Part shown: positions 1 through 7,977 of the stretch, in pieces
How positions within the stretch are numbered: the first letter of the stretch is position 1
How the letters are laid out: each line of letters begins with the position of its first letter
Notes under the pieces: generated by a model
What the model saw: the letters and a program-made list of their open reading frames with translations, nothing else
Told to the model about the DNA's origin: nothing
The model's database searches: none
Position numbers and translations under genes: made by a program
Assembly (NCBI RefSeq): GCF_003259375.1
Contig: NZ_QLLN01000001.1
Span: 163,360 to 227,359 of the forward strand
DNA: 64,000 bases
Reading direction: 5' to 3'
Source: Arenibacter echinorum
GTDB taxonomy: Bacteria > Bacteroidota > Bacteroidia > Flavobacteriales > Flavobacteriaceae

Positions 1-550
1 ATTCCTTTTGGTTTGAATTGCATTTTTAACTTTAGGAAAGTGGTTTGAGTCTGCAATGGTAGGGTTTGTTTTGGTTTTTCCCTAAAATACCTTTTTTAGG
101 GCTAATACTATATTAACAAAATCTTAATTATTAATGTTTTCTTAAGGAAATTGGTCTGAGAATTAGAGTTGGTAGGTCTATTATCTGTCGGTCAAATGGC
201 ACGAAAATCAGGTTCATCAATTAGGCGGTCATTATTTCCTGGACTAACTGTGGAGCCAAATACCTCCGTGCGTTTATAAAAGTAGACAGCACCTTTCTAA
301 ACCTTTCAAAACACTCAGACTGGCTAAGGAGCCAACTGCTGCACTGACCCGTTGGCCTTTTTTTGCTAAATAGGTTTCCTTTCCACAAGGCTCACATTTT
401 ATGATCGATTTGACTCCAAATCAAAGGCGGTAAAAGGGGTAATAAATAATATAAATCCTGTAATATATCAGCAGTTTATCGTTTTTCCTTCCTGTACCTT
501 TATATCCTTCTTTTCTTGCCTATGTAAGATTCGAGACCTAAACTATATTT
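1..550. other. Intergenic stretch upstream of the first gene
   Basis: I see no convincing gene in these 550 bases. The only clear structure is a terminator-like hairpin at 331-364, listed separately. It implies that some plus-strand RNA ends here, either from a gene left of the window or a short RNA from within it. The region is AT-rich near its start and moderately mixed around 180-360. Confidence 0.5.
331..364 (+). terminator. Terminator-like hairpin
   Basis: The arms GCCAAC (331-336) and GTTGGC (351-356) can pair, and a run of seven T follows directly (358-364). The 14-base loop is large, so this is a moderate rather than a strong terminator. It precedes the gene at 551 and faces plus-strand transcription from the left. 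Confidence 0.4.
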
Positions 551-2704
551 ATGAAAATGAGGATTTATTTATTGCTATGCCTGACTTTGGTCGTAACATA
601 TATGACAGCCCAAGTCATCGATGTGCCCTTTAAACAGGCCACCTCGGTCAAATATGTGTTATCCGAAGAGCTCAAGGACGCCCAATTTAAAAAGGTCGTC
701 GTGGACTATAACGATATTGTATATGTGTTGACGGACAAAGGGCTTTTTAGGGATTACAAAGAAGGCGAACTGTCCAAAGATCTTTTTTATCGACTCTTGG
801 CCGAAAAAAATCCCGTTGATATTTGCGTGCAGGAAGGAACAGGTTATCTATATTACTTATATGCCGATCAATTTCTAACCAATGCCCATGCAGGTACCGT
901 CTATGAGTACTTTCCACAGAATGAGTACCAGCGTATTTTGGTCAACGAGCAAGATCAAGTGCTCTTATTAGGCAATAAAAAAGGTGCGCTGTATCAACGA
1001 ACTAAAAAGTTAGCCAACCTCAAATTGCCTGAGGGGACATTGGTTGAGGCTTATGTTTATGATAAAAAATTCTATTACCTGACCACTGACGCCATCTATG
1101 TAATGGAAAATATGGATTGGAAAGTGTTACATAAGGGTGAGAACCTAAGGGCCCTTTCATTCAGACGCAATACTATTTCTGTGGGAACCACTGATGGATT
1201 TTATGCCGTTGACAGCTATGATGGAGAAATAATCTTAGAAATAAATAATAAACTACCGGTACCTAATATTACAAAGTTGCTTCAGGTGGGCAATCAGCTC
1301 TGGTTTGGATCTGATAATGGAGCCTTTTTACAGGAACCGGATCGATTCCGTTATTTTGCCGGTAGGCGTTGGCTGGATCAAAATAAAGTGATCGATATCT
1401 CAAGCGATAGTAAGGGCGACCTATACTTTCTTACACCTTCGGGATTGAACAAGGTAAAATACATCACGCAAACCCTGGCAGAGAAGACAAAAAAGATAGA
1501 GGACGATATCCGTAAATACCATATGCGTTTTGGCTGGGTAAACGAATTTCGTTATGGCAGTCCGGGAGATATGAAAACTGCCCATTCCATGGATAATGAC
1601 AATGATGGATTATGGACGTCACTTTATCTAGGCAGTCAGGCCTTTAGATATGCCGTCACGGGCGAAGAAATTGCCAAAAGATACGTGTGGGAATCATTTG
1701 AGTCCTATGAGAGATTATTGACCGTAAATCCTTTAAAAGGCTTTCCTGCCCGGACCTTTGAAAGAAGGGGTATTATAATCGACGATGACGCATGGCGGCC
1801 TTCTCAAGAAAAAGAATGGGATTGGAAGGGAACCACAAGCACGGATGAATATATTGCCTACCTCTTTGTGGTTGCGGTGATGGATAATTTTATTGTTAAC
1901 ACTGAGGAAGAAAAACAGCGGATTACCAATTTTATAGATGCGATAATGACCCACATTATAGAAAATGACTACTATTTTGTTGATGTAGACGGGAAGCCTA
2001 CACGCTGGGGCCGATGGAATCCTGAATACGTGAATTGGTATCCAGAATATGTGTCGGATAGAAAATTGAACAGTGCCCATTTAATAGCGGGACTTCAATT
2101 GGCATATCACTTGACGGGAAAGAAAATATACAAAACAGAGGCGTTTCGGTTGATGGAGGAGCATGGATATTTAGAAAATATCATGATTCCCATGAAGACT
2201 ATGCGCAAGACTTTGGATTATGTGCATATGGGGGATGTAATGGGGGATTATTGGAATCATTCTGATGATGAAATGTCATTTCTGACCTATTGGGTTTTGC
2301 ACAAATATCCCTTCAATAACGAGCTGAAACAAAAGTATGAAACCGTTGCGCGCGATCATTGGGAATTGGAACGACCTGAAAAGGATGGTCTGTGGGAGCT
2401 CTGTACCTATGGGGTTAGTGGGGATATAGATATGGCATCTACCTTATTCTTTTTAAGGGAATTCAATGTTGATCTGGATCGCTATTCCACTAAAAACTCC
2501 CATCGAAAGGATCTGGAATTCTTACCTGAGAATTTTAGGGGACAGACCACCAAAAATTTACTCTATCCTGGGGAGAGGGAAATGCACAGGCACAATACCA
2601 ATCCGTTTACCCTGGATCAAGGTGGAGGTCAAAATAGCCGTTTGGCAGGTGATGAATACCTTTTGCCTTACTGGATGGCCCGGTATTATAAGCTAATCGA
2701 ATGA
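551..2704 (+). CDS. Secreted protein: beta-propeller plus alpha/alpha-barrel-like domain, unknown function
   Basis: The 717-residue protein begins with a clear signal peptide (residues 1-21, ending MTAQ), so it is exported. Residues about 25-310 are beta-rich with repeated short strands of the type 'LWFGSDNGAF' and 'LYFLTPSGLNKV', as in the propeller repeats of hybrid two-component sensors, but no kinase follows. Residues about 315-717 are helical and rich in Trp, Tyr, His and acidic residues (NDGLWTSLYLG, WGRWNPEYVNWYP, GGGQNSRLAGDEYLLPYW), a look shared with alpha/alpha-barrel glycosidases and lyases. No catalytic pair can be assigned. It stands alone: a terminator-like hairpin lies upstream, and the next gene is convergent. 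A role in binding or cutting carbohydrate is an inference from fold appearance and neighbourhood only. Confidence 0.6.
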   Translation: MKMRIYLLLCLTLVVTYMTAQVIDVPFKQATSVKYVLSEELKDAQFKKVVVDYNDIVYVLTDKGLFRDYKEGELSKDLFYRLLAEKNPVDICVQEGTGYLYYLYADQFLTNAHAGTVYEYFPQNEYQRILVNEQDQVLLLGNKKGALYQRTKKLANLKLPEGTLVEAYVYDKKFYYLTTDAIYVMENMDWKVLHKGENLRALSFRRNTISVGTTDGFYAVDSYDGEIILEINNKLPVPNITKLLQVGNQLWFGSDNGAFLQEPDRFRYFAGRRWLDQNKVIDISSDSKGDLYFLTPSGLNKVKYITQTLAEKTKKIEDDIRKYHMRFGWVNEFRYGSPGDMKTAHSMDNDNDGLWTSLYLGSQAFRYAVTGEEIAKRYVWESFESYERLLTVNPLKGFPARTFERRGIIIDDDAWRPSQEKEWDWKGTTSTDEYIAYLFVVAVMDNFIVNTEEEKQRITNFIDAIMTHIIENDYYFVDVDGKPTRWGRWNPEYVNWYPEYVSDRKLNSAHLIAGLQLAYHLTGKKIYKTEAFRLMEEHGYLENIMIPMKTMRKTLDYVHMGDVMGDYWNHSDDEMSFLTYWVLHKYPFNNELKQKYETVARDHWELERPEKDGLWELCTYGVSGDIDMASTLFFLREFNVDLDRYSTKNSHRKDLEFLPENFRGQTTKNLLYPGEREMHRHNTNPFTLDQGGGQNSRLAGDEYLLPYWMARYYKLIE

Positions 2705-2950
2705 TAAGGAGCGCACTGTTTTAAGCGCAATCTCTAGGTAAGGGATAAGGCCACTATGTTCAACAGCAGATCCATATACGGGAATTAGCTGGGACCTGTA
2801 AATATAAATACTGCAAGCTGCTACAAGCGTTTTGCCGTTACTTATCCCATTACCCCAAAATTGGAGGCACTGGATGTTTTTATCGAAAGGGCGTTCAGTA
2901 AAATTGGGAAATACAACCTCACAGTCAGTCTTAAAATAAGTTGTCTACAA

Positions 2951-4510
2951 TTATTCCGTAGCATTTGAATCCGGAATGAATTGAGCTTTCAAATCCGGTT
3001 GTGCCATGGTACTGTCCAACGGAAACATAGGTCTTTTGATACGTTTATAGCCCAATCTGTTAAGATCTTGATCAACACCACCGGGGGTCAATGCCATAAC
3101 CCAATCCCCACGTAAGTCGTACAGTTCTGGGACCAAGTAACCTATCTTGACTACAATGATATCCGTTTCTTTGGGATGTAAGCCTAAACTGGTGAAGTCG
3201 CTTAAGTAATGGTACGGCTTTCTTTTTTTGGTAACGATTACCTGTATACTTCCAATTTTAACAACGACCTCCACTTCTGCGTTCATATCGCCTGCCTTTA
3301 TCGCTTCTATGGTTCCTTCTAACTCCAAAGGACCGGCAAAGCGGTTATCCACGGCAGCACCGGCTATGGCCTTGATTTTACCCCCGACCCCTATTTCAAG
3401 GGCCTTTTCAATAAATACCGGACCTGGTATCGAGGCATAGATCAAGGAAGGACCTTTGTCCGATTTAAATTCGGGTCTGGCCAATAACTGTTGCAGAGTC
3501 CAAGTAACGTCACCTGCACCGCCAGCGGTGGGGTTATCTCCCATATCACTGATCATATATGGATGCTTTTCACTGGCCAGGGCCATTTCTAAACTCTCTT
3601 CCAAAGTTTTCGTAGGCGCAACAAATTCAAATTGATTTCGAACATCCCAAAAGCTTTGTGCCAATGTTTCGGCCCCTTTTTTAACTTTTTCCTTATCATC
3701 GCCGGTAACCATAACTACGGCATGATTGCGCGGTTCATCCGCCCAAGCATATCCGATCCAAATAGCTGCATCGATAACACCTTCTTCATTGGCTACATCG
3801 GGAACTTTTGCATAAAGGCTTTTACCCGGTTCAATTCGGGTACTGGTTTTTTCACCTGGCAATAATATGGGTACTGGGATCCAGGCCTTGTACCGGGGTT
3901 TACCTTTGCCATTTTCAAGTCGATCCAGAAGATTGGTGACTGCTCTTTTCTTGGATTGTATGGCATCCTCGTGGGGTGCCATTCTATAACAGGTTATTAA
4001 ATCTGTATGTTTCGCCAATTTTTCGGACACATTTCCGTGAAGGTCCATAGAGGTGGATATAAGCACCTCGGTCCCAATAACGTCCCTAATACGTTCTATT
4101 AAGTCGCCCTCAGGGTCATCCAATCCAACCACGCTCATGGCACCGTGAATATCAAAGAAAAGTCCGTCATAGGGGCCATTTTCCTTTAATAATTTTAAGG
4201 TTTTGGTTACCAAGGATTCATAGGCCTCACGGGTAACCGTACCTCCTGGCAATGATTTCCCTACCAAGGTAGGCACCCACTGCGCCCTAGTTCTGTTTAG
4301 AGAATCACTTTGCAGAAATGGGTATTTTGCGAATATGGAATCTCCTTCTTTGGCATGAAAGGCTTCTTCATGGGTCAAGGCAGGTGAAAAGGTGCTGCTT
4401 TCTATTCCCAGACCAGCAATGGCAATTTTAGGTAGTTTTTGATTTTTACCTTGTTGGCATGAAATCATGAGGACCAGTAGAAGGATATAGCAAGTGTAAA
4501 GTGGTTTCAA
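2951..4510 (-). CDS. M81 family (MlrC-like) metallopeptidase-type lipoprotein
   Basis: The 519-residue product starts with a lipoprotein signal (hydrophobic core, then the lipobox region ending at Cys18, ISCQQ), so it is probably membrane-anchored outside the cytoplasm. The body resembles the MlrC/M81 family named after the microcystinase accessory enzyme: 'IAGLGIESSTFSP' near the N-terminus, 'GLFFDIHGAMSV', 'STSMDLHGNVS', 'CYRMAPHEDA' and 'SDMGDNPTAGGAGD' are the usual conserved blocks, with His and Asp residues proposed to bind metal. Family members are about 480-520 residues, so it looks complete. The true substrate is unknown; most family members do not act on microcystin. It is transcribed alone, convergent with the gene to its left. 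Confidence 0.8.
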   Translation of the reverse strand: MKPLYTCYILLLVLMISCQQGKNQKLPKIAIAGLGIESSTFSPALTHEEAFHAKEGDSIFAKYPFLQSDSLNRTRAQWVPTLVGKSLPGGTVTREAYESLVTKTLKLLKENGPYDGLFFDIHGAMSVVGLDDPEGDLIERIRDVIGTEVLISTSMDLHGNVSEKLAKHTDLITCYRMAPHEDAIQSKKRAVTNLLDRLENGKGKPRYKAWIPVPILLPGEKTSTRIEPGKSLYAKVPDVANEEGVIDAAIWIGYAWADEPRNHAVVMVTGDDKEKVKKGAETLAQSFWDVRNQFEFVAPTKTLEESLEMALASEKHPYMISDMGDNPTAGGAGDVTWTLQQLLARPEFKSDKGPSLIYASIPGPVFIEKALEIGVGGKIKAIAGAAVDNRFAGPLELEGTIEAIKAGDMNAEVEVVVKIGSIQVIVTKKRKPYHYLSDFTSLGLHPKETDIIVVKIGYLVPELYDLRGDWVMALTPGGVDQDLNRLGYKRIKRPMFPLDSTMAQPDLKAQFIPDSNATE

Positions 4511-4924
4511 TATTTTTTCGTTTTAGGTTCTTTATAAGGTTTGATATAAGGAAAGTAGTAATAAAAATTCCTTAAAAATCTAATTATAAGTATCGAATAT
4601 AAGAATTTAATGATGAGTTTATTGAATAAGAAGTGAACAAAATAGGATGTTCCGAAGACAATAGCGTGAGTTAAATTTAACTTCAATGCAAATTGGAACT
4701 CATGAAATATGGATATTCTATTTTAAACCATAGAATTTGAAAATCATATAAAATTTCAGGGACCTGGTTGATGATTTTATATAAATGACCAACCGACTTT
4801 TTGTAAACATTTTAATTTTTAAAATGTTAAATTTTCATAAGGGTATGTAAAAAATTCCTCTTATTTACAACCCTGATTGTCCTTCTTTGAAAATCCCAAT
4901 GGCTTCCTACATTGAATTTATTTC
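4511..4924. other. AT-rich intergenic region
   Basis: About 410 bases between two minus-strand genes. It is strongly AT-rich, with no open frame of note and no strong hairpin with a T-run. It presumably holds the promoter of the M81 gene, but I cannot place it with confidence. Confidence 0.4.
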
Positions 4925-5209
4925 TTAATCATCATAGCTTATCCGGTCTCTTATACCGCCACTCTCTCGATGAATAATAACATCGGCCTTGTATTTTTTG
5001 GCTAAACTTTTGGCCTTGCGTATGGCCGTGCTCTGTTTTCGATGTTTACTGGTTATACGTTGGTTGCCTTCGCGACGTACAGCCCAACCATCCTCATAGG
5101 GCACCACATGGTGGTGCCAAGTTCTGCCTCGTTTGCTTTGTTGCGAGCTGTTAAAAAAGACTTCCAAAAGGTCAATGAGAGTTCGTAACCAAGATTTGAC
5201 GTTCGACAT
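4925..5209 (-). CDS. DUF2188 domain protein
   Basis: This small 94-residue protein has the DUF2188 pattern in residues about 30-85: 'HVVPYEDGWAVRREGNQR', then a basic helix with repeated Ala/Lys (AIRKAKSLAKKYKAD), then 'VIIHRESGGIRDR'. DUF2188 proteins are small, basic and cytoplasmic, of unknown function. The N-terminal 28 residues look helical. It stands alone between AT-rich DNA and the ssrA-linked repeat array; nothing in its context suggests a job. Confidence 0.75.
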   Translation of the reverse strand: MSNVKSWLRTLIDLLEVFFNSSQQSKRGRTWHHHVVPYEDGWAVRREGNQRITSKHRKQSTAIRKAKSLAKKYKADVIIHRESGGIRDRISYDD

Positions 5210-5420
5210 ATTTGATTATTGTTGTTCCTAAGATACCATTATTTCTAGTTTTCCGATTGATGAAAATGAATTGGTGCAGCTCACGGAAAAGTTAAAGTGT
5301 ATATTTTGGTGAAGGATCGAGCCGGGGAGATTACCTTCGGTTTTCCCTAATGGTTCCCATCCTGCAAATACAACTGCTGGACTTTTCAACCCAGGCATCT
5401 AAAAACAACAAAACCCAATC

Positions 5421-5490
5421 AAGTAAACTTCTCGGATTTTCATGTTTTAATCCGCAACAAAGTTGCGCTTAATCGTGGAGCCGGAGGATT
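5421..5490 (+). repeat. 70-bp perfect direct repeat, copy 1
   Basis: Identical over 70 bases to 5579-5648. It contains the palindrome CGCAAC-AAA-GTTGCG and ends with a copy of the last bases of ssrA plus a few flanking bases. The flanking sequence then diverges from copy 2. Confidence 0.9.
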
Positions 5491-5578
5491 ACCTTCGGTT
5501 TTCCCTAATGGTTCCCGTACAGTAAATGCAACTTTTTGTCTTTGCAAGACAAGCGTCTTAAAACCCAAAAATCCGATG

Positions 5579-5648
5579 AAGTAAACTTCTCGGATTTTCA
5601 TGTTTTAATCCGCAACAAAGTTGCGCTTAATCGTGGAGCCGGAGGATT
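5579..5648 (+). repeat. 70-bp perfect direct repeat, copy 2
   Basis: Identical to 5421-5490. In this copy the left part also forms a long hairpin with upstream bases: AAAATCCGA (5568-5576) pairs with TCGGATTTT (5590-5598), extended by GAAG/CTTC inside. Copy 1 cannot form it, because its upstream sequence differs. Confidence 0.9.
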
Positions 5649-5686
5649 GCATATCCCTAATTCTCGCAATGTTGCAAATAAAAATA

Positions 5687-5706
5687 CCCATTGTTATCAC
5701 AATGGG
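5687..5706 (-). terminator. Second terminator-like hairpin downstream of tmRNA
   Basis: CCCATTGT (5687-5694) and ACAATGGG (5699-5706) form a perfect 8-bp stem with a 4-base loop. On the minus strand it is followed by a T-rich tail (complement of 5675-5685). It would stop any transcription past the first tmRNA hairpin. Confidence 0.65.
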
Positions 5707-5721
5707 CATCCTAAAGTCTTC

Positions 5722-5749
5722 AAAAATGCCCAAGCAAGCTTGGCATTTT
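5722..5749 (-). terminator. Terminator hairpin just downstream of tmRNA
   Basis: AAAATGCC and CAAGC pair with GCTTG and GGCATTTT around a short loop, with one extra C. On the minus strand the stem ends in a short T-run. It lies 38 bases past the tmRNA 3' end, as expected for its terminator. Confidence 0.65.
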
Positions 5750-5786
5750 CTCATGCCTTTAGTTTGCTGCGTATTTTTGAGTGTCG

Positions 5787-6182
5787 TGGAGCCGGAGGGA
5801 TTCGAACCCTCGTCCAAACAAGCAATTACAATGCCTTCTACATGCTTAGTTTCTAATTGATTTTCGATGTGCACCTGACTAGAAACGGCCTAATACACAC
5901 TTATCTTCTTAAGTTTTGGTGATAGTGCCGAAGTTTCACTACCCTTATATTGACTTTGATGGTGCTTCTGATAGGGACGCCGTCAACAAGGGCTTCCCAG
6001 AAACATCTCGCTTCCCTACCTTGTAGGGACGAGGCTAAATCCTACTATGATTCGGATTAAGCGGCAAGAGCGTAATTATTTTCGCCAATTAAAAAGTGTG
6101 GAAAATGAGATTAACGAGCTGTAGCCCAGCGCTCGGCATGCTTACATTCCAATTGGTCTCGCTGTCAAAACCAGTCGGCCCC
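5787..6182 (-). ncRNA. ssrA: Transfer-messenger RNA (tmRNA)
   Basis: This 396-base RNA rescues stalled ribosomes with SmpB. Its ends form the alanine-tRNA-like domain: 5' GGGGCCG pairs over 7 bp with CGGCTCC before an encoded CCA, next to a T-arm containing GGTTCGAATCC. The tag reading frame is at 6057-6086 and encodes GENNYALAA followed by TAA, the form typical of Bacteroidota. The rest is the usual pseudoknot-rich body. Two hairpin terminators follow at 5749-5722 and 5706-5687. Its 3' end has been copied several times in the repeat array to the left, which suggests use as an integration target. Confidence 0.97.
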
Positions 6183-6640
6183 TTCAATGAGATAGGTACG
6201 CCTGGGCGTACCGTAATCGAATTGAATCCCGCCAATGGCGGGATATTTTATCCAACCTGTCTAATCGTAGGATTAAGCCAGGTTTGATTCCGCTAGCAGC
6301 GGAATATTATTTCGTTGAATAAAATCCTGCCAACGGCAGAAATGTTCTCTCATCTTTTTTTTCAATGAACTATATAATCGTTTCTTGGGCGTTCCCTTTT
6401 TTTCTTGTCCTGCAAGGTTTTCAAAACCTTGTAGGTCTATAAAAAGGTCGGGCTATCGGCTATATTTTTTTAATTTTTTCCTGAACACGGTCCAGGGAAA
6501 ATCAAAAAAGATGCCGCCTCTATCCCTAACGCGGTCGCCAAAGGTACTCCAAAAAGTATTCCAAAAAAAGTTTTGCTTGTCATCTTGTCATGTGTTATAT
6601 TTATAACTTTATATGTGAATATAGTTATAAATTTATATTT
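6183..6640. repeat. Cluster of short palindromes and a recurrent intergenic motif
   Basis: This stretch holds no gene but is unusually rich in perfect hairpins: GGTACGCC/GGCGTACC at 6195-6212, ATCCCGCC/GGCGGGAT at 6226-6244, ATTCCGCT/AGCGGAAT at 6287-6305, CTGCC/GGCAG at 6327-6339, and CAAGGTTTT/AAAACCTTG at 6413-6431. Three of them have a 3-base loop and similar AT-rich flanks, so they look like copies of one repetitive palindrome. The segment about 6388-6540 (GGGCGTTCCC, then GGTCGGGCTATC, then TATCCCTAACGC) resembles, from memory, an intergenic repeat seen in many Flavobacteriia. The tmRNA promoter must also lie here, reading leftwards. Confidence 0.55.
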
Positions 6641-7864
6641 ATGAAGTTTGGGATTATTAGGGAACGTAAAAATCCACCCGATCGTCGAGTGGTCTTAACA
6701 CCGGATGCCTGCAAAAATATGCTGGCCAAATTCAGGGAAGCAGAAATTTTGGTAGAGCCTTCTCCAATTAGGATATTTACCGATGAAGAATATCGGGAGC
6801 AGGGGTTAAAAGTTGCACAGGAAATGGAAAATTGCGACGTTCTAATTGGGGTAAAGGAAGTTCCTATAGACTATTTGATCCCCAATAAAAAATACTTCTT
6901 TTTCTCTCACACCATTAAAAAGCAACCCTATAACAGAAAGTTGCTTAGGGCAGTCTTGGACAAGAATATTGAACTATATGATCATGAAGTCATTTCATCT
7001 TCCAAAGGACATCGCTTAGTGGCATTTGGGAGGTATGCCGGAATTGTTGGCGCCTATAATGGTTTAAGAGCGTACGGATTAAAATTCGGTCTGTTTCAAT
7101 TGCCTAAAGCGGAAACTTTGGCCGACCAACAAGCTTTGATTTTGGAACTTAGAAAGGTGAAATTGCCAAATACTAAAATTCTCCTTACGGGTAGGGGAAG
7201 GGTAGGCAATGGCGCCAAAGAAATGCTGGATGCCATGGAAATCAAAAAAGTTGGAGTGACCGATTATCTGAATAAAACCTTTCAGGAACCTGTATATTGC
7301 CAGATTGATGCTTCGGAATACAATAAGCGCAAGGATGGGGTTAGAGGTAATAAGGCCGACTTTTTTGCCCATCCAGAGGATTATAGATCCAATTTTTTTC
7401 GTTTTGCCAAAGTGACCGATTTTTATATCGCCGGTCATTTTTACGGTGATAAGGCACCTTATCTTTTTACACGGGAAGATGCAAAGCATCCCGATTTTGG
7501 AATAAAAGTAGTGGCCGATGTTAGCTGTGATATCGATGGCCCCGTTGCCACAACTATCAGACCGAGTACAATAGCGGATCCCATTTATGGCTATGACCCC
7601 CTCACCGAAACGGAAGTGGATTTTAAGGACCCCCATGCCATTGCCGTTATGGCCGTTGATAATTTACCTTGCGAGTTGCCTAGGGATGCCAGTATAGGTT
7701 TTGGCGGCGCTTTTGTAAAATATGTGATCCCTGCATTTTTTAACGGGGATGCGGACGGAGTTTTGGAACGTGCAAGAATGACGAAGAACGGAAAGCTTAC
7801 CAAAAGATTTGCCTATTTACAGGATTATGTAGACGGCCTAGGGGTGGTGAGCAGTGAACAGTAA
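6641..7864 (+). CDS. Alanine/saccharopine dehydrogenase-like NAD(P)-dependent oxidoreductase
   Basis: The protein starts at the ATG at 6641 (407 residues); an in-frame extension to 6590 has no support. The N-terminal domain (MKFGIIRERKNPPDRRVVLTP) is the classic AlaDH/PNT N-domain also found in lysine-forming saccharopine dehydrogenase. A Rossmann segment around residues 180-205 carries 'ILLTGRGRVGNGA', a slightly altered GxGxxG. Downstream blocks 'VADVSCDIDGPVATT' and 'DNLPCELPRDAS' match the saccharopine dehydrogenase branch more than alanine dehydrogenase. It probably oxidises or reduces an amino acid with NAD(H) in the cytoplasm. The last codons (SSEQ, stop) are encoded by the first units of a heptamer repeat array that starts inside the gene, so the C-terminus may be recently altered. 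Confidence 0.75.
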   Translation: MKFGIIRERKNPPDRRVVLTPDACKNMLAKFREAEILVEPSPIRIFTDEEYREQGLKVAQEMENCDVLIGVKEVPIDYLIPNKKYFFFSHTIKKQPYNRKLLRAVLDKNIELYDHEVISSSKGHRLVAFGRYAGIVGAYNGLRAYGLKFGLFQLPKAETLADQQALILELRKVKLPNTKILLTGRGRVGNGAKEMLDAMEIKKVGVTDYLNKTFQEPVYCQIDASEYNKRKDGVRGNKADFFAHPEDYRSNFFRFAKVTDFYIAGHFYGDKAPYLFTREDAKHPDFGIKVVADVSCDIDGPVATTIRPSTIADPIYGYDPLTETEVDFKDPHAIAVMAVDNLPCELPRDASIGFGGAFVKYVIPAFFNGDADGVLERARMTKNGKLTKRFAYLQDYVDGLGVVSSEQ

Positions 7865-7922
7865 TCAGTGAACAGTAGTCAGTGAACAGTAAACAGTGGC
7901 AGTATTCAGTGAATAGTGAACT
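7850..7922 (+). repeat. Heptamer tandem repeat (CAGTNNN), array 1
   Basis: About ten units of a 7-base repeat, mostly CAGTGAA alternating with CAGTAAT, CAGTAGT and CAGTAAA; one unit is one base short. The array begins within the last codons of the upstream gene and runs through its stop codon. It has no spacers and is not a CRISPR. A related array is at 9609-9662 in the opposite orientation. Confidence 0.9.
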
Positions 7923-7977
7923 ATAGGATACCAAAACCGGCAATTAAATCATTCACGGGTCATACGGGACCATTTTT

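Larger units (their letters stand above)
5210..5786. repeat. ssrA: Degenerate ~156-bp repeat array bearing ssrA 3'-end copies
   Basis: The stretch left of the tmRNA is built from about three units. Each unit border carries a copy of the ssrA 3' end (plus-strand core TGGAGCCGGAGG): near 5316 (decayed), 5473, 5631 and the genuine end at 5787, giving spacings of about 156, 158 and 154 bp. Two units share a perfect 70-bp direct repeat, 5421-5490 and 5579-5648. A further perfect 30-bp repeat is at 5329-5358 and 5487-5516. The repeats contain the small palindrome CGCAAC-AAA-GTTGCG. The units look like duplicated or partly deleted insertions at the ssrA end; no integrase or other gene remains. Open frames here are shadows. 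Confidence 0.75.

Noticed and set aside
1-364. A riboswitch, 6S RNA or other named RNA before the first hairpin
   Set aside because: I could not match any known consensus; only a terminator-like hairpin is supported.
2789-2941. A 50-codon plus-strand stretch with protein-like composition after the first gene
   Set aside because: It has no start codon, a stop directly upstream and no recognisable family. It may be a gene remnant, but chance is as likely.
5536-6606. Several open frames of 60-106 codons over and around the tmRNA gene
   Set aside because: They are translations of the tmRNA, of its repeated 3' ends and of the palindrome cluster, with no protein-like composition and on both strands at once.
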